Source: an uncultured Anaerotignum sp. (GTDB lineage Bacteria > Bacillota > Clostridia > Lachnospirales > Anaerotignaceae). Taken from it: 5,367 nucleotides of DNA. Position 1 is the first letter of the stretch. Each line of letters begins with the position of its first letter. The notes under the pieces are model-generated. The model saw only the letters and a list, made by a program, of their open reading frames with translations. It ran no database searches and had not been told where the DNA came from. The stretch covers positions 1 through 5,367 of the forward strand of contig NZ_CAKQVD010000089.1 of NCBI RefSeq assembly GCF_934277605.1, given 5' to 3'. The translations under genes and the position numbers were made by a program. Shown here piece after piece: positions 1-5,275 of the stretch.

Positions 1-68
<68 letters not shown>

Positions 69-94
69 GCAATATAATTTTATCACTATAAAGC

Positions 95-122
95 ATTATA
101 CCACAAAAACAGGATTTGTCAA
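95..122 (-). promoter_or_regulatory. Sigma-A promoter of the initiator tRNA gene
   Basis: On the minus strand a perfect TTGACA (122-117) is followed after 16 bp by a perfect TATAAT (100-95). Transcription would begin near position 88, about 20 nt before the tRNA 5' end. Both boxes match consensus, as expected for a highly expressed stable RNA. The -35 box lies inside the hairpin annotated at 105-126. Confidence 0.9.
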
Positions 123-126
123 ATCC
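105..126 (-). terminator. Possible weak terminator of the YgjP-like gene, overlapping the tRNA promoter
   Basis: Five bases after the stop codon of the YgjP-like gene the minus strand reads GGATTT, GAC, AAATCC, then TG and five T. The stem is 6 bp with a 3-nt loop and is A/T-rich, so it is at best a weak intrinsic terminator. The same bases supply the -35 box of the initiator tRNA promoter. It may simply be a chance palindrome, in which case the YgjP transcript would run into the tRNA. Confidence 0.4.
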
Positions 127-130
127 CTTT

Positions 131-844
131 CTAAATTCCATCTTTAAAGCCCTTCTCCAAGCGTTCCTTTCTCTCCCGCCAATCCGGCATCAGCTTTCCC
201 AAAAGGTCATAAAAGGACTTCCCATGGTTCGGATAACGAAAATGCAGCAGCTCATGCAGCACCACCTGCGCAATGCACGCCTCATCCGCCTTCATCAGCT
301 GCAAATTCAAGCGAATCGTGCTTCCCGTTGTGGTACAGCTCCCCCAAATGCTTTTCATGTTTCGGATTTTGATTTCCGGTCTGGCTATATGATATTCTTT
401 CACCAAAGGATAAATTTTATCCATAATTTCTTCAAATTTTTTCTCTGCCTGTCCCTTCAGCCACGCAAGGTATTCCTCCTTCAGTGGCTCGGAATACAGC
501 TTCGGCGCAGAAAGCAAAATCCGCTCGCCCTCCATCGCAATCCGCTTTTCGCCCCGCTCCAATTTCAGCTCATAGGGCTTTCCCAGATAATACACCGTTT
601 TCCCGTCATATAGGCTTACATCCGCACGCTCACTGCGCAGCTTTTCAATTTCAGCCAAATGCGTGATAACCCAAAGCGCCTTGGACTGCACAAATTCCTC
701 AATCACGGCAAACGGCACCTGCTCCCCTGCGGAAACCACCACTTTCCCATATTTATTCACCCGCAGGTTAATATATTTCACGTTCTTGCGTGTCAATTCG
801 TATTCAATTTCAATCCCTTCATATTGTATCGTATGAATCGACAT
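131..844 (-). CDS. YgjP-like zinc-dependent metallopeptidase family protein (M48-like, DUF45)
   Basis: This 237-residue soluble protein has no signal peptide or membrane segment. The C-terminal third carries the family signature: MKSIWGSC at residues 163-170, the zinc-binding HELLH at 197-201 (His197, His201 as ligands, Glu198 as catalytic base), a third His at 207 in NHGKSF, and MPDW near 219-222. This arrangement is typical of the YgjP/DUF45 group of gluzincin-type metalloproteins. Members are assumed to be cytoplasmic peptidases, but substrates are largely unknown, so a specific function is not assigned. The ATG at 844 is preceded by a purine-rich GGAAGGGAAGG about 4 nt upstream. Another ATG at 866 is out of frame. 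Length and motif completeness suggest an intact gene. It has its own promoter (878-906) and is separated from ftsH by a repeat element, so it is probably monocistronic. Confidence 0.9.
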   Translation of the reverse strand: MSIHTIQYEGIEIEYELTRKNVKYINLRVNKYGKVVVSAGEQVPFAVIEEFVQSKALWVITHLAEIEKLRSERADVSLYDGKTVYYLGKPYELKLERGEKRIAMEGERILLSAPKLYSEPLKEEYLAWLKGQAEKKFEEIMDKIYPLVKEYHIARPEIKIRNMKSIWGSCTTTGSTIRLNLQLMKADEACIAQVVLHELLHFRYPNHGKSFYDLLGKLMPDWRERKERLEKGFKDGI

Positions 845-877
845 AAAGCCTTCCCTTCCTTTCCATGCCTCCTTTTT

Positions 878-906
878 ATTTTACACTCCCGCCAAAAAAA
901 TGTCTA
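878..906 (-). promoter_or_regulatory. Probable sigma-A promoter of the YgjP-like gene
   Basis: On the minus strand TAGACA (906-901, 5 of 6 to consensus) and TAAAAT (883-878, 5 of 6) are separated by 17 bp. The predicted start near 871 leaves a short leader of about 27 nt that contains the purine-rich ribosome site of the gene at 844. It lies just downstream of the terminator at 919-949, consistent with an independent transcription unit. Confidence 0.75.
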
Positions 907-918
907 TCCCCTGCCACA

Positions 919-949
919 AAAATAACGGAACCGCTCCTGCGACTCCGTT
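919..949 (-). terminator. Intrinsic terminator, distal copy of the duplicated ftsH terminator hairpin
   Basis: As minus-strand RNA, bases 949-924 fold into an 11-bp stem. AACGGAGUCGC pairs with GCGGUUCCGUU across an AGGA loop, with two G-U wobbles. The hairpin is followed by A and five U (923-919). The plus-strand transcript would have A-C mismatches at the wobble positions, so the intended direction is minus. It would end transcripts coming from ftsH. The 26-bp hairpin is repeated identically at 1159-1184, on the other side of the inserted element. Confidence 0.75.
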
Positions 950-952
950 TAG

Positions 953-973
953 GGTGTCGACAAAGTCGACACC
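953..973. repeat. Perfect inverted repeat, hairpin 1 of the repeat element (copy A)
   Basis: GGTGTCGAC and GTCGACACC form a perfect 9-bp stem around AAA. Each arm also contains the palindrome GTCGAC. The same hairpin is conserved base for base in copy B at 5279-5299. Confidence 0.9.
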
Positions 974-974
974 T

Positions 975-998
975 AAGTCGAAATCAGGATTTCGACTT
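975..998. repeat. Perfect inverted repeat, hairpin 2 of the repeat element (copy A)
   Basis: AAGTCGAAATC and GATTTCGACTT are perfect complements separated by two bases, which gives a realistic 10-bp stem with a CAGG loop. It is conserved without change at 5302-5325 in copy B. The one length difference between the copies lies in the linker between hairpins 1 and 2. Confidence 0.9.
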
Positions 999-1096
999 GC
1001 TAAGACAGAGGAATAAACAGACGAGTTCCATCAGCTTAAAAGCCTTGAAACTCGCTGTTTTCCTCGTCGGAAATGAATTCCTACTGCGGATTCCAT

Positions 1097-1119
1097 TTGG
1101 GAAACGCTTTGTTTCCCAA
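1097..1119. repeat. Perfect inverted repeat, right-hand hairpin of the repeat element (copy A)
   Basis: TTGGGAAAC and GTTTCCCAA form a 9-bp stem around GCTTT. No T run follows on either strand, so it is not an obvious terminator. The matching part of copy B would lie beyond the window. Confidence 0.85.
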
Positions 1120-1158
1120 GCCCTTCCGCTACCTAAAAATTACATTGTCTACAGTCTG

Positions 1159-1184
1159 AACGGAACCGCTCCTGCGACTCCGTT
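1159..1184. repeat. 26-bp direct repeat: proximal, tail-less copy of the ftsH terminator hairpin
   Basis: This stretch is identical to 924-949. It begins 10 bp past the ftsH stop codon and can form the same 11-bp stem in minus-strand RNA, but it is followed there by CAGACTGTAG rather than a U tract. It therefore probably terminates poorly. If 950-1184 were removed, the ftsH stop, this hairpin and the U tract at 923-919 would form one ordinary terminator. That is the arrangement expected if the inserted element duplicated its target. Confidence 0.8.
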
Positions 1185-1193
1185 ATCCTTTTT

Positions 1194-3044
1194 TTATGCT
1201 CTTGTCCCGTTCAGAATTTCCATAAATTCCTCACCGGTAATGGTTTCCTTCTCCAGCAGGAACGCCGCAATTTCATCCAGCTTTTCTCTGTTCGCCTGCA
1301 AAATCTCCACTGCCTTATCATGCGCCTGCTTTACCACCGCAACCACTGCCGCATCAATCTTTGTTGCCGTTTCATTGGAGCAAGCCAAGGAGGTATCCCC
1401 ACCCAGATATTGATTGCTGATGGTTTCCAGTGCCACCATCCCAAATTCATCGCTCATGCCGTAACGGGTAATCATCCCTCTTGCCAAGCGTGTTGCCTGC
1501 TCAATATCGTTGGAGGCCCCTGTGGTAACAGAGCCGAATTTCAATTCCTCTGCCACACGCCCGCCTGTAAAGGTTGCAATCTTGTTGAACAGCTCCTCCT
1601 TGCTCATCAGGAATTTTTCGCCCTCGTCTACCTGCAGGGTATAGCCCAAGGCGCCGCTCGTTCTGGGGATAATCGTAATCTTCTGCACAGGTGCGGAATT
1701 TTTCTGCCTTGCCGCTACCAATGCGTGTCCCACCTCGTGATATGCAATAATCTGCTTTTCTTCGGGAGAAATGACAGCGCCCTTTCTCTGGTAGCCTGCC
1801 AAAATAACCTCCACGCTTTCCATCAAATCATTCTGGCACACACGGTCACGCCCCATGCGCACCGCACGCAGCGCCGCCTCATTGATGATGTTTGCCAGCT
1901 CCGCCCCCGAAGCACCGGAGGTTGCCCGTGCAATCGCACCGAAGTCAATGTCCTCCTCCATTTTGATTTTCTCTGCGTGTACCGCAAGAATCGCCTCTCT
2001 GCCCTTCAGGTCGGGCAGCTCCACGGGGATTCTTCTGTCAAAACGCCCGGGGCGCAGCAAAGCCTTATCCAAGGTTTCGGGGCGGTTGGTTGCCGCCAAA
2101 ATGACAACCCCCTTCTTCCCGTCAAAGCCATCCATCTCCGTCAAAAGCTGATTCAAGGTCTGCTCCCGTTCATCATTGCCGCCCATGCCGTTGCCGTCAC
2201 GCTTTTTCCCAATCGTATCAATTTCATCAATAAACACGATACAGGGTGCCTTTTCATTCGCCTGCTTAAACAGGTCACGCACCTTCGCCGCACCCATGCC
2301 CACAAACATTTCCACAAATTCCGAGCCGGAAATGGAGAAGAAGGGAACCTCTGCCTCGCCGGCAACCGCCTGTGCCAAAAGGGTTTTCCCTGTCCCCGGA
2401 GGGCCGACCAGCAGTGCGCCCTTCGGCATTGCCGCACCGATTTCCGTATACTTCTGTGGATTATGCAGGAAATCTACAATTTCACGCAATGCCTCCTTGG
2501 CCTCATCCTGTCCCGCAACGTCCTTGAAGGTCTTGCCTGTCTGCGCCCTCACATAAACCTTCGCATTGGATTTGCCGAAGGACATGGCGTTGCCGATGCC
2601 GCCCATCTTGCTCATGGCCTTTTTCATCACAAATTGCCACAGCAGGAAAAAGACCACAAACATAACCAGCGTGCTGAACCAAGGCGAAACCTCCTTCGGC
2701 TTTACCTCTCCGAAGGAAGCCCCCGCATTATACAGCCGCTCCACCAGCTGCGGATCATCCATCCTTACGGTAGAGTATACCTTCTGTGGATTTTCCGCAA
2801 AAATCGTTGTGTTTGTGTGGCTCGTTTTTTCCTCATCCTTCAGGTAGAAATAAATGACATCCTCATTGACCTCTGCCTGAGAGATATTTTTCTTCTGCAT
2901 TTGTGTCAAAAACACATCATAATTGACCTGCTCTATGGTATTTTTCGTCATAAAGGGCAGGAAAAACAGATTGATTGCCCCCATAATCAGCAAGGCAATC
3001 AACCAATAATATAATAAGGGCTTTCGTTGATTATTCACATCCAT
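1194..3044 (-). CDS. ftsH: ATP-dependent zinc metalloprotease FtsH
   Basis: FtsH is a hexameric membrane-anchored AAA+ protease that extracts and degrades misfolded membrane proteins and short-lived cytoplasmic regulators. The 616 residues show the full architecture: a transmembrane helix at about 11-32, an extracytoplasmic domain to about 120, a second helix at about 122-140, then the AAA module and peptidase. Walker A is GPPGTGKT (214-221), the pore loop MFVGMG (246-251), Walker B IVFIDE (269-274), and the second region of homology ATNRPETLDKALLRPGRFDR (318-337, arginine fingers near 334 and 337). Zinc ligands are His436 and His440 of HEVGH and Asp513 in SNDIEQAT. All catalytic residues are present and the length is slightly short for the family. 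The ATG at 3044 has only a weak purine-rich ribosome site (GAGAG, about 9 nt away). It follows murA by 146 bp, with a possible own promoter and a leader hairpin between them. Its 3' end abuts the duplicated terminator and repeat element. Confidence 0.98.
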   Translation of the reverse strand: MDVNNQRKPLLYYWLIALLIMGAINLFFLPFMTKNTIEQVNYDVFLTQMQKKNISQAEVNEDVIYFYLKDEEKTSHTNTTIFAENPQKVYSTVRMDDPQLVERLYNAGASFGEVKPKEVSPWFSTLVMFVVFFLLWQFVMKKAMSKMGGIGNAMSFGKSNAKVYVRAQTGKTFKDVAGQDEAKEALREIVDFLHNPQKYTEIGAAMPKGALLVGPPGTGKTLLAQAVAGEAEVPFFSISGSEFVEMFVGMGAAKVRDLFKQANEKAPCIVFIDEIDTIGKKRDGNGMGGNDEREQTLNQLLTEMDGFDGKKGVVILAATNRPETLDKALLRPGRFDRRIPVELPDLKGREAILAVHAEKIKMEEDIDFGAIARATSGASGAELANIINEAALRAVRMGRDRVCQNDLMESVEVILAGYQRKGAVISPEEKQIIAYHEVGHALVAARQKNSAPVQKITIIPRTSGALGYTLQVDEGEKFLMSKEELFNKIATFTGGRVAEELKFGSVTTGASNDIEQATRLARGMITRYGMSDEFGMVALETISNQYLGGDTSLACSNETATKIDAAVVAVVKQAHDKAVEILQANREKLDEIAAFLLEKETITGEEFMEILNGTRA

Positions 3045-3094
3045 CTGCTACAACTCTCTTTCTCTTTTTCTTCCGTCCGTCTTTCTATGTAACA

Positions 3095-3110
3095 GGGAGT
3101 AGAAACTCCC
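3095..3110 (-). other. Stem-loop in the ftsH leader, next to an orphan Shine-Dalgarno-like sequence
   Basis: On the minus strand GGGAGT and ACTCCC form a perfect 6-bp stem around TTCT. The bases just 5' of it read AAGGAGG (3116-3110), a near-perfect ribosome-binding sequence. No ATG, GTG or TTG opening more than a trivial frame follows, and the ftsH start codon is about 65 nt further on. No T run follows the stem, so it is not a terminator. It may be a 5'-UTR control element or chance. Confidence 0.4.
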
Positions 3111-3129
3111 CTCCTTATATAATACTATC

Positions 3130-3157
3130 AGAATAGCGGAAAAGCATTTCTTTCCAA
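3130..3157 (-). promoter_or_regulatory. Possible promoter for ftsH
   Basis: On the minus strand TTGGAA (3157-3152) and TATTCT (3135-3130) are separated by 16 bp, each 4 of 6 to consensus. Several other A/T-rich -10 candidates lie just downstream (around 3117-3127), so the exact start is uncertain. No terminator is visible between the murA stop and this site, so ftsH may also be transcribed from murA. Confidence 0.35.
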
Positions 3158-3190
3158 TGAACAAATTGTGAATGTTTTGTAAATAAACCC

Positions 3191-4456
3191 CTATTCCTCC
3201 TTCACTCTGCGAATCTCCGCCCCTAAGCGCCGCAGCTTTTCATCAATGCGGTCATAGCCACGCTCAATGTGGTAAATATCGCTGATTTCCGTTTCCCCCT
3301 TTGCCGCCAAGGCAGATAAAATCAGTGCCGCCCCTGCCCGCAGGTCTGTTGCACGCACCCTCGCCCCCGTCAGCGTTTCCACCCCTTCAATCACTGCACT
3401 GCGGCTGTCAATCTGAATGTTTGCCCCCATCCGCTGCAGCTCTCCCACATGAGAAAAACGGTTTTCAAAAATCGTTTCCGTCATCACGCTGGTTCCCTTT
3501 GCCACAGCCAAAAGGCTCATGAAGGGTGCCTGCATATCCGTCGGAAAGCCGGGAAAGGGCATGGTCTTGATCTGCGCACCGCAAAGCCGCCCCTTTTGCC
3601 AAACGTGCAGTCCCTCTGCCGTCCACTCCGTCCTGCCGTTACATTCTGCAAGCTTCGCAAGCACAGGCTTCAAATGCTCCTCCCGCACATCCTCCAAAAT
3701 CAGCTCGCCGCCCGTAATGGCCGCCGCCGCCAAAAATGTACCGGCTTCCATGCGGTCGGGAATCACTCGATGCACCGCGCCGTGCAGCTCTGCCCTGCCC
3801 CGAATCGTAATCGTATCCGTTCCATCCCCTGCGATATCCGCTCCCATCTTCCGCAAAAAGTCTGCCAAATCGCAAATCTCAGGCTCTGCCGCCGCATTCG
3901 CAATCGTTGTCACGCCCTTCGCCAAGGCAGCCGCCAATAAAATATTCTCCGTTGCCCCCACGCTCGGAAAATCCAGATAAATCTCTCCTCCTCTGAGCGT
4001 TTTCGCCTGCAGCTCCACCATGCCATGCTCCAATCGGCTTTTTGCACCCATCCGCCGAAAGCCCTTCAAATGCAAATCAATCGGGCGGCTCCCAATCCGG
4101 CACCCTCCGGGCAAGGGCAGTCTTGCCGCACCGCATCTGCCCAATAATGCCCCTGCCGCCAAAAAGGAGGCTCTCAGCCTTCGTGCCGCCTCATAGTCCT
4201 CCTCCCGATTTTGAAGCTCTGCCGCCTGCACCCGCAGGGTTTCCCGCTTTTCATCAAACGCCACCGCCGCACCCAAGGCACGCAAAAGCTCTGCCATGTG
4301 CCGCACATCAGCCAACGGCGGTACGTTTTGCAGCTCGCAAGGCTCCTTCGTCAGCAGGCACGCCGCCAAAATCGGCAAAACCGCATTTTTCGAGCCGCTG
4401 ATTTTCACTCTGCCCCGCAAGCCTTCTTCCTTCCCGATAATCACAAACTTTTCCAT
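3191..4456 (-). CDS. murA: UDP-N-acetylglucosamine 1-carboxyvinyltransferase (MurA)
   Basis: MurA transfers enolpyruvate from phosphoenolpyruvate to UDP-GlcNAc, the first committed step of peptidoglycan synthesis, in the cytoplasm. Counting from the GTG at 4459 (422 residues), the key residues are Lys24-Asn25 in SGSKNAVLP, the catalytic Cys120 in PGGCRIGSRP (the residue alkylated by fosfomycin, not the Asp of naturally resistant enzymes), Arg125, Asp308 in GFPTDMQ, and Arg374 in DLRAGAAL. The whole EPT-fold inside-out barrel is covered and the size equals that of well-studied MurA. I place the start at the ATG at 4456 because GAGG lies 8 nt upstream. The GTG one codon earlier is an equally possible start. 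Many Firmicutes carry two MurA paralogs, and this sequence does not say which one this is. No convincing promoter was found in the gap up to the divergent tRNA-Gly. ftsH lies 146 bp downstream on the same strand. Confidence 0.97.
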   Translation of the reverse strand: MEKFVIIGKEEGLRGRVKISGSKNAVLPILAACLLTKEPCELQNVPPLADVRHMAELLRALGAAVAFDEKRETLRVQAAELQNREEDYEAARRLRASFLAAGALLGRCGAARLPLPGGCRIGSRPIDLHLKGFRRMGAKSRLEHGMVELQAKTLRGGEIYLDFPSVGATENILLAAALAKGVTTIANAAAEPEICDLADFLRKMGADIAGDGTDTITIRGRAELHGAVHRVIPDRMEAGTFLAAAAITGGELILEDVREEHLKPVLAKLAECNGRTEWTAEGLHVWQKGRLCGAQIKTMPFPGFPTDMQAPFMSLLAVAKGTSVMTETIFENRFSHVGELQRMGANIQIDSRSAVIEGVETLTGARVRATDLRAGAALILSALAAKGETEISDIYHIERGYDRIDEKLRRLGAEIRRVKEE

Positions 4457-4581
4457 CACACATCCCTCACATCCTTTGCTGATGCTATTATGCCCGCAGG
4501 AAGAAAAGGTAGTCCTCAGAAGAAAAAGAAAGTAAACGAAATTTTGTCAAAAAAAGAAAAAATTTTATATGAAATTAGGAC

Positions 4582-4610
4582 TTTACATCGGCAAAGGATG
4601 GCGGTATAAT
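4582..4610 (+). promoter_or_regulatory. Sigma-A promoter of tRNA-Gly
   Basis: TTTACA (4582-4587, 5 of 6) and a perfect TATAAT (4605-4610) are spaced by 17 bp. The predicted start near 4617 is about 11 nt before the tRNA 5' end. No other plus-strand gene is present, so this promoter serves the tRNA alone. Confidence 0.9.
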
Positions 4611-4627
4611 AATCAAGTACCATTTTT

Positions 4628-4698
4628 GCGGATGTAGTTCATTGGTAGAATGAAAGCTTCCCAAGCTTTAGAGGCGGGTTCGATTCCCGTCATCCGCT
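4628..4698 (+). tRNA. tRNA-Gly (CCC anticodon)
   Basis: The 71-nt cloverleaf is complete: acceptor arms GCGGATG and CATCCGC (7 perfect pairs), D arm GTTC/GAAT with GG in the loop, and anticodon stem AAAGC/GCTTT around TTCCCAA with anticodon CCC. A 4-nt variable loop and a T arm GCGGG/CCCGT with loop TTCGATT follow, then discriminator T. CCA is not encoded and must be added after transcription. It decodes GGG. The gene is a single transcription unit with its own promoter and terminator, and its 3' 31 bases are antisense to the end of the HD-domain gene. Confidence 0.96.
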
Positions 4699-5213
4699 TT
4701 GGCCCTTGCGTTTGCAGGGGCTTTTTTGTTGCCCTTTTTCCGCCTGAAAAGCGGGTGCAGGGATTCCTCTGCCGCACACCACTTATCCGCCAAGCAGACC
4801 ACCCAGCCCTCCTTCGATTTTGGCGGCAAAACAGTCAGCGGAAACATGTGCCTTGCAATAATGCCCCTTTCCAAGCCGCTCAAGCCATAATCTCTGCTTG
4901 CATTTTTCGCCGCCGTTCTTCCGTGGCGAAATCCATGCAGACGGTGTCCGCCGCCCTTTTCATGCCAGTCATATAAAAAATAATCATGCAGAAGTGCCCC
5001 ACGCACAAGCGCCCTGCGGTCTGTCCGCAGCGGCAGCCTCCCCGCAAGCCAAAGGCTGAAATAGGCCACCCGAATGCTGTGCTGATAAACCGAGGTTTTG
5101 CCATGCTGCTTGGCACGCTTTTCCTCCTGCAGCCGTCCCCGCAAATTCAATTCTCTGAGCGTTTCCCGCAAAAGCCTTTTATCCTTTGCCGAAAGTCTTT
5201 TTCCTTTTTTCAC
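4668..5213 (-). CDS. Small HD-domain metal-dependent phosphohydrolase family protein
   Basis: This 181-residue soluble protein shows the HD superfamily metal site: His45 in VYQHS, the His76-Asp77 pair in LLHDYFLYDWH, His residues at 93 and 97 (HGFRH), His122 in RHMFPL, and Asp143 in CLADKW. HD proteins usually hydrolyse phosphate esters of nucleotides or signalling nucleotides; the substrate of this clostridial-looking subgroup is not known to me. The N terminus is basic and contains no membrane segment. The GTG at 5213 is chosen because GGGAGG sits 7 nt upstream. The longer frame from an ATG at 5261 would begin inside a terminator loop. The recognisable domain ends near residue 155. The last 25 residues are basic, and their codons are antisense to the tRNA-Gly terminator and the 3' part of the tRNA, so this tail is probably not a conserved part of the fold. 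No terminator follows, so transcripts may continue antisense through the tRNA towards murA. Confidence 0.85.
   Translation of the reverse strand: MKKGKRLSAKDKRLLRETLRELNLRGRLQEEKRAKQHGKTSVYQHSIRVAYFSLWLAGRLPLRTDRRALVRGALLHDYFLYDWHEKGGGHRLHGFRHGRTAAKNASRDYGLSGLERGIIARHMFPLTVLPPKSKEGWVVCLADKWCAAEESLHPLFRRKKGNKKAPANARAKADDGNRTRL
4702..4727 (+). terminator. Intrinsic terminator of tRNA-Gly
   Basis: Three bases after the tRNA, GCCCTTGC pairs with GCAGGGGC (8 bp with one G-U) around GTTT, followed by six T (4722-4727). No T run follows on the minus strand, so it acts only on the tRNA transcript. The same bases encode part of the C-terminal tail of the HD-domain protein on the other strand. Confidence 0.92.
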
Positions 5214-5220
5214 GGCATTT

Positions 5221-5226
5221 CCTCCC
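5221..5226 (-). promoter_or_regulatory. Ribosome-binding site fixing the GTG start of the HD-domain gene
   Basis: GGGAGG on the minus strand lies 7 nt before the GTG at 5213, ideal spacing. An ATG lies 3 bases closer to it, but that frame ends after two codons. No comparable ribosome site precedes the in-frame ATG at 5261. Confidence 0.8.
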
Positions 5227-5247
5227 TTCTGCCATTTTCCGAAAATG

Positions 5248-5273
5248 AAAAAAGCCGACACATCGGTGCCGGC
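5248..5273 (-). terminator. Strong intrinsic terminator upstream of the HD-domain gene
   Basis: On the minus strand GCCGGCAC pairs with GTGTCGGC (8 bp with one G-U, extendable by two A-T pairs) around CGAT, followed by six T (5253-5248). It would end a minus-strand transcript entering from beyond the right edge of the window. It lies only about 35 bp before the HD start codon, and no promoter fits between them, so HD expression needs read-through or the hairpin acts as an attenuator. Confidence 0.85.
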
Positions 5274-5275
5274 TT

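Larger units (their letters stand above)
950..1158. mobile_element. 209-bp non-coding, palindrome-rich MITE-like insertion (copy A)
   Basis: The segment is bounded by imperfect 17-bp terminal inverted repeats: TAGGGTGTCGACAAAGT at 950-966, and CAGACTGTAGACAATGT when 1158-1142 is read on the minus strand (12 of 17 identical). The ends abut exactly two identical 26-bp direct repeats (924-949 and 1159-1184). Inside are strong palindromes: a 9-bp stem with a 3-nt loop at 953-973, a 10-11-bp stem at 975-998, a looser structure joining 1020-1027 with 1049-1068, and a 9-bp stem with a 5-nt loop at 1097-1119. Bases 953-1040 recur at the right edge of the window with one base of difference. I see no transposase or credible reading frame, so it would be non-autonomous. 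It could instead be a structural intergenic repeat of another class. Confidence 0.7.

Noticed and set aside
1097..1117. Short minus-strand frame of 21 codons starting with ATG near 1095 inside the element
   Set aside because: It is only 21 codons long, begins next to a hairpin without a clear ribosome site, and nothing shows that it is conserved.
950..1158. CRISPR or iteron-type array
   Set aside because: The element contains different palindromes, each present once, and no regularly spaced identical repeats with unique spacers.
865..1413. 182-codon plus-strand frame spanning the repeat element
   Set aside because: It crosses several hairpins and runs into antisense of ftsH. The one-base insertion in copy B would break the frame, so a coding role is unlikely.
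1320..3014. Very long open frame (564 codons) on the plus strand opposite ftsH
   Set aside because: It is fully antisense to an unmistakable ftsH, its translation is rich in His, Cys and Arg without recognisable domains, and it has no supporting ribosome site. It is a shadow of ftsH codon use.
4487..4550. Candidate murA promoter boxes: a perfect TTGACA on the minus strand at 4550-4545 and CATAAT at 4492-4487
   Set aside because: TTGACA has only T/C-rich sequence at the -10 distance, CATAAT has no -35-like hexamer 16-18 bp upstream, and the two are too far apart to pair. The real murA promoter is unresolved.
4702..4721. Hairpin as terminator for the minus-strand HD-domain gene
   Set aside because: No T run follows it on the minus strand and it lies within the coding frame. 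It serves the tRNA on the plus strand.
5214..5261. N-terminal extension of the HD-domain protein from the ATG at 5261
   Set aside because: The ATG lies in the loop region of a strong terminator and lacks a ribosome site, whereas the GTG at 5213 has GGGAGG at ideal spacing.
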